Notes: generated from the letters alone by a model not told the origin. 60,000 nucleotides of DNA from Cryptomeria japonica (GCF_030272615.1 NC_081406.1:144207041-144267040), one strand, 5' to 3'. Numbered from the stretch's first letter, positions 48,444 to 60,000 are shown. Numbers and translations: made by a program.

Positions 48444-49421
48444 GATGGATCAAAATGAGTCTTCTTATTTTAATTATCAGTCTGATGAAGTTGCCCTTCC
48501 TCAACAAGAAGAAGAAGAAGAAATGACTGGCAACTCTACTATACGTTACATGCACTATGACGACTATGTTGTTGCCGAAAGGACTCATAGTCAAGCATTT
48601 GTTGTAATGACAAGATCCCAAAGTCGGTTGGCTCAACAAGATGAAGCTGCAAAGGTCACAAGTGATTTACAACCACTTGTTACTATTGCTCAAAGAGGAA
48701 CACCATTGCCCTATATTCCAAAGGATGCAGCGAAAATTCAAGTAACAAAAATCCTCCTTTTGCTTCATCTATTGATTCCAAGCCCGGTATGCCTAACCCC
48801 AGACCACAATTGGACAATGTTAATCCCTCTCTAGTTGGTTCATTTAAAGCTTTCGATATTATTGACCATGCTCAAAAGACTAAGATTCAAATGTCCGAAG
48901 TTGAATATTTACAAGCTAATCTTGATCAATTTGATAGGTTAGCTGACTTTGTTAAAAGTAAGGAAACTCATCCTATACTTGAAAATGCTACCCCACAAGA
49001 ACCCAAGAATTTTCCCAATCATTTGGTGACCATTCCATCTACCACCCAAGGAAAGATAGAACCATTTTACATTTCCTTGTTGATCAATGGTTTTCAATTG
49101 AGAAATTGTGTTTTGGATTCTGGTGCTTCTGATAACGTCATGCCCGCGAAAGTTGCTCAAGCTTTGGGGCTAACCTTGACCAAAACTTTTGGTCATTGTT
49201 ATTCCATGGAGAACAAAAAAGTGCCTCTTATTGGGCAAATCAAGGATGCTCAATTTGCATTTGCAGCTTTTCCAGATAATAAAATAAAGATGACTGTCTT
49301 GGTGGCTGACGTTCCTACATCATATGGAATGTTACTGGGTCATAATTTTAGCAAGGATGTTGGAGGTGAACTCAACATGGATATGACGGAAGCAAGAATA
49401 CCAGTCAAAGGTGTTGTGTAG
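48444..49421 (+). pseudogene. Gypsy gag-pol linker and aspartic protease
   Basis: The linker has an acidic QQEEEEEM run and TRSQSRLAQQD (48500-48640). The protease shows LLINGFQLRNCVLDSGASDNVMP with an intact DSGAS active site (about 49115-49135). SYGMLLGHNF follows (about 49320), matching the flap/ILG region. A frame change lies near 48790. The protease frame closes at 49421. Confidence 0.85.
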
Positions 49422-49451
49422 AAGTTAATTCCTGAAAGAGAAACCAAGTAC

Positions 49452-50300
49452 ATGGTGGTCAAGTCTAATGATCCCCATGCTCAGATTCTTTTTGAATATT
49501 CAGGTTTTGAGAATTATTATCTCCACGTAGATGAAATTTTAGAATTTGCTAAAGATTATCCTTCAAGTAGCTCTGACATTTCACTACTTTCAGCAAATAA
49601 AAAATTTGTTGATACTGATCAAGATCAAGCATCAGAAGATGGGTCTTCCAGTTCATATGTTATGGTTGAAGAAGTCTCATCTCTTGTTGCTAATGAAATA
49701 TTCCATTACCTTCTCAACAAGAAGAGTTTCACTCTTCACCCACTCAAGAGGAGAGTTTGTCTTCACCTATGGAGGAAGATGAGAACTTTTATTTTCATAA
49801 TGCACCCATTTCGGATGAAGGCAACTCTAATCATTCCAATGAAAACAGCAATTCGAATGATGTCTTTTGAATTTGATGGCAGTTGCGCTACAAATGGATT
49901 CGGAGTTGGTGTAGTTCTTATATCTCCTAAGGGAGAGATCTTCCCTTACTCTTTCAAGTTGCAATTTGCAATTTGCTAATACTAACAATACAGTTGAATA
50001 TGAGTCACTTTTGTTAGGGATGAACGTTGCATTGAAAAGAGGAATCGAAAATCTTCATGCCCAGGGCGATGCAGAATTAATTGTTTGTCAAGTGAGAAAC
50101 ATATATCAAACTAAGAATGATAGACTCAAGCATTACCACAATTTGGTATGGGAAAATATTGAAGATTTTGATTCTTTTAATATCTCAATTGTTCCTTGTG
50201 AATACAATGTTAGGGTTGATTCTCTTGTTATTTCAGCTACTTCGTTAATTCCCCATCTTGACTTTGGTCAAGATAAATATATTATTGAGATAATCTATAG
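49452..50300 (+). pseudogene. Additional RNase H-like domain upstream of RT
   Basis: After an acidic spacer, EFDGSCATNGFGVGVVLISPKG (from about 49870) begins an RNase H fold. VEYESLLLGMNVALKRG, AQGDAELIV and a final RVDSLV follow. D, E, D and the last D of the catalytic set are all present. This matches the plant/archaeal-like RNase H of Tat-group gypsy elements, which as I know it follows the RT-linked RNase H; here it precedes RT. A tandem 7-base duplication (caatttg caatttg, about 49961-49974) shifts the frame inside the domain. Confidence 0.75.
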
Positions 50301-50691
50301 ACCTAGTGTGCCTGACAATTGGGATCATTGGCAGATCTTCAATGATGACAAGCAAATTAATAATTTCTTGCAAGCTGAGGATGGTTTCAACAACCTATAT
50401 TTTAAAGGAAGTAATTCTCCTACTTCTTCGTCATCAGATTCAATGTTTGAAACATCATCCGAGTTGGATGAAAATATTCTTCAGCTGAAAGGAAGTAAGA
50501 TTCCCAAGGGGTTGGTTTCTCTTGAAAAAAATTTCGATCAACATAATCATTATATCAAGAGACAACAACAAGAAAGTGTTGATTCTCCTATGGAATATGA
50601 GAAATATAATATTGGTTTCGATGAAGATCCAAAGTTTGTCAATATTGGTAATAATTGCACCTTAGATGAGAGAGATTAGTTTGTTCAACTT

Positions 50692-52273
50692 TTGTGCCAA
50701 TATTGTGATGTCTTGGCATATTCTTATGATGATCTAAAATCCTTTCAACCCAAGGAAGTGCAGCATGACATTCCTCTTAAGCTTGGTGTAGAACCTTTCA
50801 GACAAAAGCAACGGCAGTATAATCTGAAGATTTCATGTACCATCCTTTCTGAAGTTCAAAAAATACTTGATGCTCAGATTATCTTTCCCATCCATCATTC
50901 AACATGGTTGGTGAACATAGTACCGGTGCGTAAGAAGAATGAAGAAATACGTATGTGGTGATTTCAGAAATCTTAATCAGCTATCACTCAAGGATAATTA
51001 TCCATTGCCAATCATGGATCAAGTTTTGCAAATGGTGACAGATTCTGTGATGCTATCTATGCTAGATGGATTTTTGGGATACAATCAGATTGAGGTTAGT
51101 GAACCTGATCAACATAAGACTGCATTTACTACTCCATGGGGTACATTTGCATATCGCAGAATGCCTTTCGGGTCGATCAATGCAGGGGCTACTTTCCAAC
51201 GAGCTATGGACTTGGCTTTCTGTGGTACTGTGGGAAGGTATATTGTAGTGTATCTTGATGATCTTACCATTTTTTCTAAATTTCACGAGAATCAACTTTT
51301 TCACTTACAAAATGTACTTGAAAGATGTCGTAAGCATGACATCTCTCTTAATCCCAAGAAGTCAATTTTTGGGGTGACTGAGGGAAAACTTCTTAGTCAT
51401 ATTGTTTCCAAGGAGGGTATAAAAGTTGATCCTGAGAGGGTTAAATCTATTCAGAATCTCCCTTTGCCATCCAACAAGACCAATTTTCACTCCTTCTTTG
51501 GTAAGGTAAATTTTTTGCGAAGATTCATTCATGACTTTATAGAAAAGACTCGTCATATTGTGGATATGATGAAAGGAAAGTTTGCTTTCCATTGGAATTA
51601 TGAAGGAAAAGCAACATTCAATGAAATCAAAGATGCAATTGCTCATGCACCCATGTTGGTTTGTCCCAACTACACCAAGGTGTTCATCATGTATAGTTAT
51701 GCTTCCGAACATACTTTGTTGACTATTCTAATGCAGAAAAATTCAAAAGGGATTGAATCTTCTATTGCTTTCATGAGTTGTCCTTTGAAGTCTCATGAAC
51801 TCAAATATTCCTCTATTGAGAAGAATGCCTATGCGGTTGTTAAAGCGGTCAAGAACTTATGTTTCTTCATCTTGAATTCTCATACCATTGTGTTAGTTCC
51901 TGATACATCAGTCAAATCTATCTTAACACAACAAGAGTTTGGCACAAAAAGAGGGAATTGGATTGCTAAAATCCAGGAGTATGACTCAGAGATTAATCCT
52001 ACGAAGCTTGTTCGAGGAAGAGGACTATGTCAACTGATGGCGGAAGGTATTCCAGAGGAGCAAGAATTGGATGATTCTGAAGATCTCCCCAAGGTATTGT
52101 TTGTCAGTACTACTGATGAATGGTATTCTAATATAGCATTTTTTTTTACTTTTGGTGAATGTCCACAACATTTGTTGTTCAAGGAAAAAATAAGTATCAA
52201 GTTGAAAGCTGCAAACTTTGTATTATGGGATACTAGTTTGTACAAAAGAACAATTGATGGTACTTTCTTCTGA
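50692..52273 (+). pseudogene. Gypsy reverse transcriptase and RT-linked RNase H
   Basis: RT copies element RNA into cDNA. Readable motifs are ILSEVQKILDAQIIFP, WLVNIVPVRKKN, GDFRNLNQ, DNYPLPIMDQ, LDGFLGYNQI and the catalytic YLDD (about 51250). GVTEGKLLSHIVSKEGI follows. A frameshift near 50940 separates the first part. The linked RNase H (from about 51655) reads FIMYSYASEHTLL where DAS is expected: the first catalytic Asp is lost. SSIEKNAYAVV keeps the Glu. This domain is probably inactive even apart from the frame damage. Confidence 0.9.
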
Positions 52274-52300
52274 TGTGTTGACAAAGCACAACAAACCAAA

Positions 52301-53377
52301 TTGCTCAAATCTTTCCATGACAAGGCTTGTGGAGGACATTTTTTTGCACCAGTGACTGCTCACAAAATTTTAAGAGCAAAGTATTATTGGCCTACGCTCT
52401 TTCAAGATGCTTTTCGGTGGGTGCGTAAGTGTGTACATTATCAGCAGCTTGTAGGCAAACCAAAGCTTGCAGCATTACCATTGAAGCCGGTTATTGTTGA
52501 AGAGCCTTTCCGACAATGGGGCATTGATTTCATTGGTGTGATCAATCCCTCTTCAAGTGCAGGCCATTCGTATGTCCTTACAGCTATTGATTATTTCACC
52601 AAGTGGGTGGAAGCAATACCGATAAAGAACACCACTTCTGAGGTAGTATGCAGATTCTTCAAGGAGAATATTATTTCTAGTTTTGGTGTTTCGTTCAAAA
52701 TTATGACTGATAATGCAACCACCTTCTCTTCCTCTGAAATTTCACAATTTTGCTTTGAATATAGTATCTTGTTAATTCATTCATCCGATTATTATCCCCA
52801 AGGTAATGGTCAGGCGGAATCTAGTAATAAGAACCTGATCACTATTATTCGCAAGCTTGTGGAGGAAAATCAAAGGTCCTGGCATAAGGCTCTTTTTGAT
52901 GCTTTATGGGCAGGCAAAATTACACCTAAAAGGGCTATTGGTATGTCACCATTTTAGCTTCTTTATGGGATCAATGCAGAGATACCCATCACTTTGGAAC
53001 TTCCCACTCTCAAGTTGGCTAAAGAAATTGAAGTTCAAACTTATGAGGATGCTTTAGACAAAAGGATCATGTATCTTTCTCAGCTAGAAGAACAAAGAAC
53101 ACAAGTGGTTGATCGGATTGCTCAGTATCAGCAACAAGTCAAAATTATTTTTGACAAGAAAGAAAGGCAAAGGGGTTTCCTAGTTGGTGATCGAGTGTTG
53201 CTTTGGGATAAGCAAAGAGAACCAAAAGGTTTACATGGCAAATTTGATTCTCTTTGGCGAGGACCCTTCACTGTTCATCGTGTTGCTAGAGAAGATAGTT
53301 TTATCTTGGCTTATGGGGATGGTACACCATTTGTTCTACCGTATAATGGCCAACACTTGAAGCATTACTTTGAGTGA
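52301..53377 (+). pseudogene. Gypsy integrase
   Basis: The N-terminal zinc region is HDKACGGHF...TAHKILRAKYYWP with KCVHYQQ, where the second zinc Cys has been lost. The DDE core shows D in GIDFIG, D in MTDNATTF and E in GNGQAESSN. A TAG at about 52955 replaces Gln before LLYG. The C-terminal part (ERQRGFLVGDRVLLWDKQ...KFDSLWRGPFTV) ends at 53377, 183 bases before the right LTR. The gap 53378-53560 shows no good purine-rich tract. Confidence 0.9.
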
Positions 53378-55705
53378 AGTTTAAGGTAATTCTTGTAAAT
53401 AATGTCAGGGTCTTTTTTGTGTCTTGTTGTCTTTTTGGTCTTTTCTTTGTTGTTTTGATTCGACTAGTAGCCCTACGGAATGGAAGGCACTTAGAGATCT
53501 GGTTTCTACTCTTTCACTATCTTGAAGGATCAATGAAAGAATTCCTCAGTCAAAGCCAATTGTTGTCCTCAATTTTCAAAATAAAAAATTGAGTTATCAC
53601 ATAGAAATTTTTATTTAAAAATGAAAATTTTAACTCTATGGCATGCTTCTCGAGGCAAAAATTCACCCAATCCTTGTATTGGATCGATTTTTTATCTATC
53701 CCCAAGCTACGTTTTGAATTTCATTGCATTTCGAGTCCGTTTGCTATGTTTTTGCTTCAATGTAGGGGAATTTTTCAATGATTACCAGTAACTGGTAATT
53801 TGTTTTCCAAAACCCCCTTGAAGCTTTTAGGCTTGCAGGGAAATTTTTCTCCAATTGCAAATTTTTATAAAACTTGTAATGGGGGTTTAAAAACCCCCAT
53901 TACCAGTAGCTGGACTTTAAGTTAAAATAAAACTTGTAAATGGGATTTTAAAACCCCTTTACATGTCTTTATAACTTAAAGTTATTTTTATAATGTTAAA
54001 ATAAAACTTGTAAATGGGATTTTAAAACCCCTTTACATGTTTTAAGTGAAATCACTTGTAAAGGGAATTCTATTTCCCTATTACAAGTAATTTTACTTGT
54101 AATTTCTTTTCTAAAACCTGAAATTTGCCTTAGAGGCAAAAATATGAACATTTTGTAAACTTCTTGTTTTATTCCTAAAACCCGAAAATTCTTCCATGCC
54201 ATTGCAAGCTGATTTGGGTTCGAATTTTTTGGAGGAAATTTAGGGATTCCTTCCAAATATGGATTTCCTACAACTTTGAAGGATTCAAACCCATTTTTTG
54301 TGCATTCTTGCAAACCATTTTATCGCCATTTGTCTTCTTGAAGCCGTTTTATTTGAATTGTGCATTTATGCGTTTTACTATCATTTGGGGCATTGAATCC
54401 ATCTATTTTCAAGGTGTTTTTGGTTCAACCATAAGTGCGTTGGATTCTAAGATTTAATCAAACCATTTTATGTGCATTTATGGTTTCGGATTTGCAAAAA
54501 AGGCCCTAAAAACCAGTCACGTGTTTTGTTGAGTTATGCATTCTTCGCCTTTGAGGTATGCTTACAATCCTAAGTCGTTTTTGCTTTGTCTTGTGATTAA
54601 TGATGAATGAAATCAGTTTTGAACCATTTCATTAGCATTTTTGTATGCCATTTTTATAGCAAATCCATCTTTCTATTGTCACAATGTATGGCTAAGTTTG
54701 TTTCATTGTTTAAATTCTATTTAAAGAGCTTCATTTTCTATGTTTGATTGATTCTTCAAGTTTGGATCTCTTCTCACCTTTGCAAGGTAATTTTTTATTT
54801 TTGTCTTTCTTTCTTATTTCTTTCCTTGCATTTTCTTGTTTAGTTTTAGCTTTGTTCATGTTCATAATGGGTTTATGAGAGGAAATTCCCCATTTTACAA
54901 AGAAATTTGTAAAGTAAAGTTGTTCTTCCCCTTTGGAATTTCTCCTTCTTTACTTGCATTCAGGTTTTAAAAACCCGATTGCAAGTAAAAGGAAAATTAG
55001 TGTTCTTCCCTTTTTGGACAAAGACTTAACCTTCTTTGGTCCAACAAAAATCAAGTTTCAAAATAAGAAAGATGTATTCTTCCCAATTTGCAATCTTCCC
55101 AATTTGCAAAGAAATTTGCAAGTGTAAAAAGTTCTACCTCTTGATGTATTATTCCCTATTTGGACAAAGACTTAACCTTCTTTAGTCCAAAAATCAAGCT
55201 TCAATGATTAAAAAATCAAGTTCTTCCCAATTTCGGGTTTTGGAATCCGAAATGCAAGTTGAAAGTTCTTCCCATTTTTGCATGGCAACGTTCCAAGTGA
55301 TCTTCTTCAAATTCATTTTTACCTATCCGTTTCCAATTCCATCATTCGTACTTATCATCTTCATCATTTCCTACATGCCTAAATACCATTTTTCATCCAT
55401 TCCTTCAATTTTTCAGTTTGTAAATCAATTTGCATTTGGATTTAGAAAACCAATTCCAAATGTGTTCTTCCCAACTTCCAAACTGAAAATTCATTCTCAT
55501 TTCATTTACTCATGCTTCGTGTTTTGCAAGAATGGTTGCATTCGGAATTTGGAAACCTGATTGTACATTTGTACTTCCCTCTTGTGTACTTGCAAAACAT
55601 GTTTCAAAACCCGAAATAAGTCAAAAGCTTATCTTTCCACCTCTTATATTTCCTCTCACAAAGCCAAAGTACGAAAGTTGAACTTTCCCATTTGGAGGAG
55701 TAAAG

Positions 55706-58700
55706 ATGTCTAAAGGTACTGACTTTGATATTGCCTTGATACTCTTGGATTTACATTGCAGCATTCCTAGTTGTTTCCAAATGACAGATGTATCATCATC
55801 TCCCACTCCAAAAAAGATGAAATATAGGTGTGACAAATACCAAAATGAAGTTCCGTAGTCTTAGGTTTCCTCCTCCCTTGATCATATCAAAGATACTGAG
55901 ATGGGGCATGTTGACATGTCCGAATTCATACAAAGGATTGAAGATCCGAAGGAGGGAGACATGCAACGGTTGTTGGACAACCATATCCATCATGCCGCAT
56001 CCTTTCTAGTTGTTGCCCTAGAACCGAAATTTGTTCGAGCATGTGCCCATTATTTTGATAAAGAGACACGAGTTATTAAAAATGATGATGGAGAAGTGAT
56101 CATTCACCTGGATGCAGAAGCTATAGAGAGGGTTTTCAAAATACCTTCTGAAACCATCTATATAAAGATCTCCAAGCAAAGTTCAGCTGAATACTTTGCT
56201 AAAAGGGAGAAAGACTATAAGCGTCATATCAACAAATGGATTTATGAACCTCGAACTGTGCTTACCAGTTGGGCTAAGTTATATCGATCTGATTTCAAGA
56301 TTGAGATAGGTGATACTATTACCCTTCTGAGTTGTATGATGGGATTGGAACATTCCAATGTTTTTGAACCTTGGATGTACCAATTTATTATGTTAATAAG
56401 GCAGTCTCAGCACATCTGTTGGGGTGAGATCATTAGTGATGCTTTGTGTGAACAACTTGCAGTCGTCTCTGCTACTTTCACCTTCTACATGAATTTATAT
56501 CTTGTGTATATCGCTGCGTTACTTAGACATTTCCTAGGTCTTTCTACCAAGGGTGACTGCATGCTTGTACCGATTTGGGAATACTATGATCAATTGCCTC
56601 TAAGATCAAGTAGGTCTCATTTCAGAAGGGTTCAGGACGCTTTCTTTGGTCATAACCCATGTCAATTTGACAAGAACCTGAAGAACAAAAGAGCCTCAAA
56701 TGAGGCATGGGAAAGGGTGAAAGAATATGGTTGTTTGTTTCTCCAGGTTCCAACATTTACCTACATGAGAGTTGGATGCTATGGCGGGCAGCCTTATATG
56801 TTCCCACGATACCCAACCGATAAGCTTATTCTTATGGATTTGAGAAGACAGATCATGGTTGTGCATACACATCAGTCAGTTAGGAACAAGGTTGGCATGG
56901 GTATTTCTTCCAACAATCCATTGAAGATTGGTCAATATTCTCTAATGACTTCAATCAAGGCCAAGGCTATGGAGACTGAGTTGCAGGAAATCAGACTCAA
57001 AAGATTCAAACCTAGAGTTGATTTCGATTATCGAGGCATGAAGGAAAAGATCAAGAAGACCTTAATCCATGAGCATCGGATAGAAGATATCTAGGTTGAT
57101 CTCCATATGGAAAAGGAGATTCACAAGATGGATTACTGTCGACTCACTGCAAAACAGATTGTGGATCTAAACCTCGTGAACGTGCCACAAGGGATGATTG
57201 ATGATGGAAACATTCTTTATCCTGAATTTCTCAATTAGAATGTTGATGAGGCTCCACTTCCTTCTATCCATTGGTCCCATAAGGAAGGCACTTCTATCTT
57301 GGATAGATTTCAGCCAGTTCTTGCCAATACAAATATCTGGCTTAAGAACAATGGTGTCAAGCTCATTAAGATTAACGTTGGGAAAGAAGATGATTCAATA
57401 GGTCCTCTTGCACGGATGTCAGAAATTCAACTGGACAATAAAGAAGGTGCATCCTCTTCTAGTACAAGGATCAAATTGTGAGTCAGTCGTGCAATGGTGC
57501 TTCCTCCTCAAGAAATAACAGTTCAAGGCAAAGAGAAGCCACAGTTGGAAATTCGTGTGATTGATCCTGAAGCTTTAGAGGAAGAAACTCAATCTGATAA
57601 TGCTCCTCAGTTGCTTTCTATAGAGTCCCCACATAATTCTCTTTCTTCACTTCCTATTGAGTTACCCATGTTTCCTCCTGTGATAGATGTGAACTCTCAA
57701 TCTACCCCTTCAGTTTCAGAATCTCCGCAGGACATTCTTCCACTTTCAGCAGCAAAACCATCTCAAGATCATTCTCAGGAAAAATTGTTGAATATCTTTA
57801 CAGATGATCCTTCATATGTACCTTTATCTAATATTGATACCTCTATGACCTATTTTGATGAGTTCATGACATCTTCATCACACTCTGTCGTCACTCAGCA
57901 AACTATGGTGGCTATTCAGACAAACACTTATACCATGGTCACCACAGTTGTTCAAACAGAAACTGCTTCTCCCTCTTTCCCAGAGTCAGAGTTAATGGCT
58001 TTACCTCCATGGCTCCATTCCTTTATTGCAAAGAGGAAGAAGCAGGTGATCTTACCTGATGCCTTTGACTATCAACAGTTGAAACAATCAAAACCTAAGG
58101 CTGTTAAGAGACTAAAGACAGTTTCGAGGGTGACTGTTGATGAAAATCGGATGAGAGTGGCAGAAATCGCTGAACCAATATCAGATAAACCAATTGAAGA
58201 AATGCAAGCAGCTGATTATCGGATTACAAAAGTGCAACTAGGTAAGTAGACTCATGAGGTTGTCAAACATGATGCTCAGCAAATAGTGGCTACATTGGTA
58301 CAACGGTATGATGAGGTTTTGACCAAGAAAGATCAATTGGAAGTAGAGAATCAAAGACTCATGGCAGCCATCCAAAGTATTACTCAACCTTCAAATGGAG
58401 AAGGCCAAGTAACTGTTTCTTCCAGGGCTAGTGAACCAATCCAAGGTATCGAGAGAGCTGCCCGAAAGGTTCAAGCCTTAGACACCTGGGTGGATCAATT
58501 GCATGACTTATGTTCACAAGTCATAAGATAGGTATTTGAAACAATGGTTAAATTGGAAATCATTGAAGATAAGTTGAATCAAATCTTGGGTGCTTTCAAA
58601 CTAAATTTGGAGAAGGTTGAGAGAAATTTAGTTTCCTGGCGAAAGATGCCTCAACAAAAATTAAGCATTCTTCAGGTGCATGACGTAATTCCTTCCAGAG

Positions 58701-59180
58701 TCATGTACATTGAATATGAGGAACTTCTGGAGAACAAGAGCTCATGTACATTGAATATGAGGAACTTCTGGAGAACAAATCTCTTGTTCTCAAATCACTC
58801 ATTGAAGAAATTGATGAGACCTTAAAGTTGCGTAAAGTAGTCTTTCAAGATGTTACCTCTCACTGAAAATTGTTCACTTCTACATTCTAAATTAGAATGA
58901 TGAGTTGCTGCCCGAGGAAGAAGTTCTTGCAGATCTGTAACTCAAGATTCATGATGAATGGAGAAGTGAGCAATTTTCAGTCGCTTCCATTCAAATATTG
59001 ATTAAATATCAAACTGAGTTACAAGAAATCCTGTTAACATTGAAAAAGGGCGATTCTACGATATGTCAATGCCATGATGTCGTCGTAAAGACTAGGGTGG
59101 TGGCTATGAACACTCATGAACCAAATTCTGATGAATTGCATAAAGTTATTCAGAAGTTCGAATTGTTCATGTCTTCATGA
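55706..59180 (+). pseudogene. LTR-encoded long ORF, right copy (uninterrupted, several stops)
   Basis: One frame runs from ATG 55706 to about 58825 with stops but no frameshift. It changes frame near the ~40-base local duplication at 58700-58775 and continues to 59180. The second ATG at 55781 again follows TTGTTTCCA. Stops at 55858, 55861, 57092 and 58247 are specific to this copy, where the left copy has sense codons. Stops near 57236 (TAG), 57479 (TGA) and 58529 (TAG) are shared with the left copy, so they predate insertion. Sections are a conserved ~330-residue N-terminal region, a basic stretch, a Ser/Pro/acidic centre (57590-58010), LPDAFDYQQLKQSKPK and a coiled coil (KKDQLEVENQRLMAAI). 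The product is unassigned. Confidence 0.65.
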
Positions 59181-59432
59181 GGTGCAACTTAAGTGTTTTT
59201 AATACTTGGTTGTAAAATTTCAAAATTGTAGTTTCCCTTTCAACAAGTTTACTAGTAAAACATTTTTGTAATTGCAAATTGTCATCACTTGCATTTTTGT
59301 AATTACAAGTAAATTTGGAATAGGACTTGTAACCTTGAATAAGTCATAATTAGTTGTTGAATAGGTCTTGGTGGTTGAGGGAATTTCTCAAGTTAGTTAG
59401 GATCCTCCCACCTTTTTCTCAAGGCTCCTCTC

Positions 59433-59441
59433 CTATAAATA
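59433..59441 (+). promoter_or_regulatory. Probable TATA box of the right gypsy LTR
   Basis: CTATAAATA is conserved with 34262-34270. The AATAAA at 59555-59560 follows at the same distance. Confidence 0.55.
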
Positions 59442-59509
59442 GAAGAGAGGGTCTATTGTAATTTTTATCTTTTGAGAAAGCAAGCAAAAACTCTGCCAAA
59501 TTTACAGCA

Positions 59510-59932
59510 AGAAGTCTTTGAGCTTATGTATGTGAATTGAAAGTTTTGAAGAATAATAAAGAAGGATTACTCAAGTTTTAAGTCTTTGAGCTACATGTTT
59601 GAGTTTGAATCTTTTTATTTCTTCCATGTGAAGTGTTTTTAAAGGAGCTTAGTCCAATCTGATTTGAAGTCTTTGAGCTACAAGTAGAGAAGATTAATTA
59701 AGATAAGAAAATCTCTAGAAGGAGTAGCAATTCTTTGAGCTTGCATCTATTCTTGAGGAAAAAATATTGTTTGATAGAAAATAGCAGCAAGTCTTTGAGC
59801 TTGCATTAGTTTTTGTCTTTGTGTTGAAAGAATAGATTATTCCAGTCTTTGAGTTGTTGTCTTTTATTCGTTGTAAAAATTAGTATAGCAAAGGGTAGAT
59901 AGGAATTCATATAATCAAGTCTTTGAGCTTGA
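59510..59932 (+). repeat. Seven-copy AAGTCTTTGAGCT array, right LTR
   Basis: The uninterrupted version has words at about 59512, 59580, 59667, 59729, 59789, 59843 and 59917, spaced 54-87 bases. Some copies differ by one base (for example ATTCTTTGAGCT at 59729 and CAGTCTTTGAGTT at 59843). Confidence 0.8.
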
Positions 59933-60000
59933 TATTGTTGTCCCGTCCCGAAGGAAGTGACGGAAGTCTTTGCACTTTCAGGAAACTTCATTTCCTTTCT

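Larger units (their letters stand above)
26940..60000 (+). mobile_element. Giant Ty3/gypsy retrotransposon with ~6.6-kb coding LTRs (right end outside window)
   Basis: The left LTR is 26940-47624 including two later insertions, the internal region is 47625-53560, and the right LTR begins at 53561. Integrase follows RT, so this is Ty3/gypsy. An RNase H-like domain additional to the RT-linked one recalls the Tat/Ogre group, but its place before RT is unusual. Removing the solo LTR and LARD with one target duplication each leaves a left LTR of about 6657 bp. Both LTRs carry the same long reading frame upstream of a TATA box. Gag is shortened and pol is broken, so the copy is inactive. Confidence 0.85.
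53561..60000 (+). repeat. Right (3') LTR of the gypsy element, cut by the window end
   Basis: It begins TGTTGTCCTCAATTT and runs parallel to 26940-47624 without the two insertions. About 220 bases of its end should lie beyond the window. A local tandem duplication of about 40 bases (ATGTACATTGAATATGAGG repeated, near 58700-58775) is specific to this copy. Confidence 0.85.

Noticed and set aside
26940-60000. Segmental duplication instead of LTRs
   Set aside because: The repeat has TG...CA type ends, a primer-binding site right after the left copy, gag-pol between copies and a TATA/AATAAA pair in each, all expected of LTRs.

Overview
This window looks like repeat-dominated nuclear DNA from a large-genome seed plant, most likely a gymnosperm (conifer-like). 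That is an inference from the very low gene density, the old nested retrotransposons, LTRs of 4 to 7 kb and a plant-type L1 with a terminal RNase H domain. No species marker is visible. I see no rRNA, tRNA or CRISPR locus and no bacterial or viral gene cluster. Almost everything is mobile-element sequence; only one short two-exon locus looks like a host gene.

Layout, left half. A tRNA-derived SINE (698-850, minus) with a perfect 17-bp target duplication lies just upstream of a near full-length, decayed plant L1 LINE (about 917-7278, plus; ORF1 with a zinc knuckle, ORF2 with endonuclease, RT and RNase H). A minus-strand two-exon gene or pseudogene with a repeated peptide motif occupies 7875-9048. 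A foldback element (9793-9997) and a copia-type LTR with primer-binding site (10779-11260) follow, then several kb of unclassified repeat. A minus-strand Ty1/copia element with two ~1.23-kb LTRs spans 16192-23215. It abuts a truncated open frame (23216-23629), another minus-strand LTR (23630-24063), a 529-bp tandem duplication and a fragment of a PIF1-like helicase.

Layout, right half. One giant Ty3/gypsy element on the plus strand runs from 26940 past the window end. Its two LTRs are about 6.6 kb each once later insertions are removed. The left LTR (26940-47624) was interrupted twice. One insertion is a 1470-bp solo LTR (30288-31757, duplication atttt). The other is a 12.5-kb LARD-type non-autonomous retrotransposon on the minus strand (34581-47128, duplication ctatt) with 4.4-kb LTRs, primer site and polypurine tract but no pol. 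The internal region 47625-53560 carries decayed gag, protease, an extra RNase H, RT/RNase H and integrase. The right LTR starts at 53561 and is cut by the window edge.

Main find. Both copies of the gypsy LTR contain the same ~1,150-codon sense-strand reading frame (29086-34005 interrupted, and 55706-59180). It lies upstream of the LTR TATA box, so it is in U3 and would be transcribed 3' of pol, a position comparable to nef or sag in retroviruses. I cannot assign it to a family. The same LTR carries a cluster of palindromes near its 5' end and a seven-copy AAGTCTTTGAGCT array around R/U5. The internal region places an RNase H-like domain between protease and RT, while the normal RT-linked RNase H has lost a catalytic aspartate.
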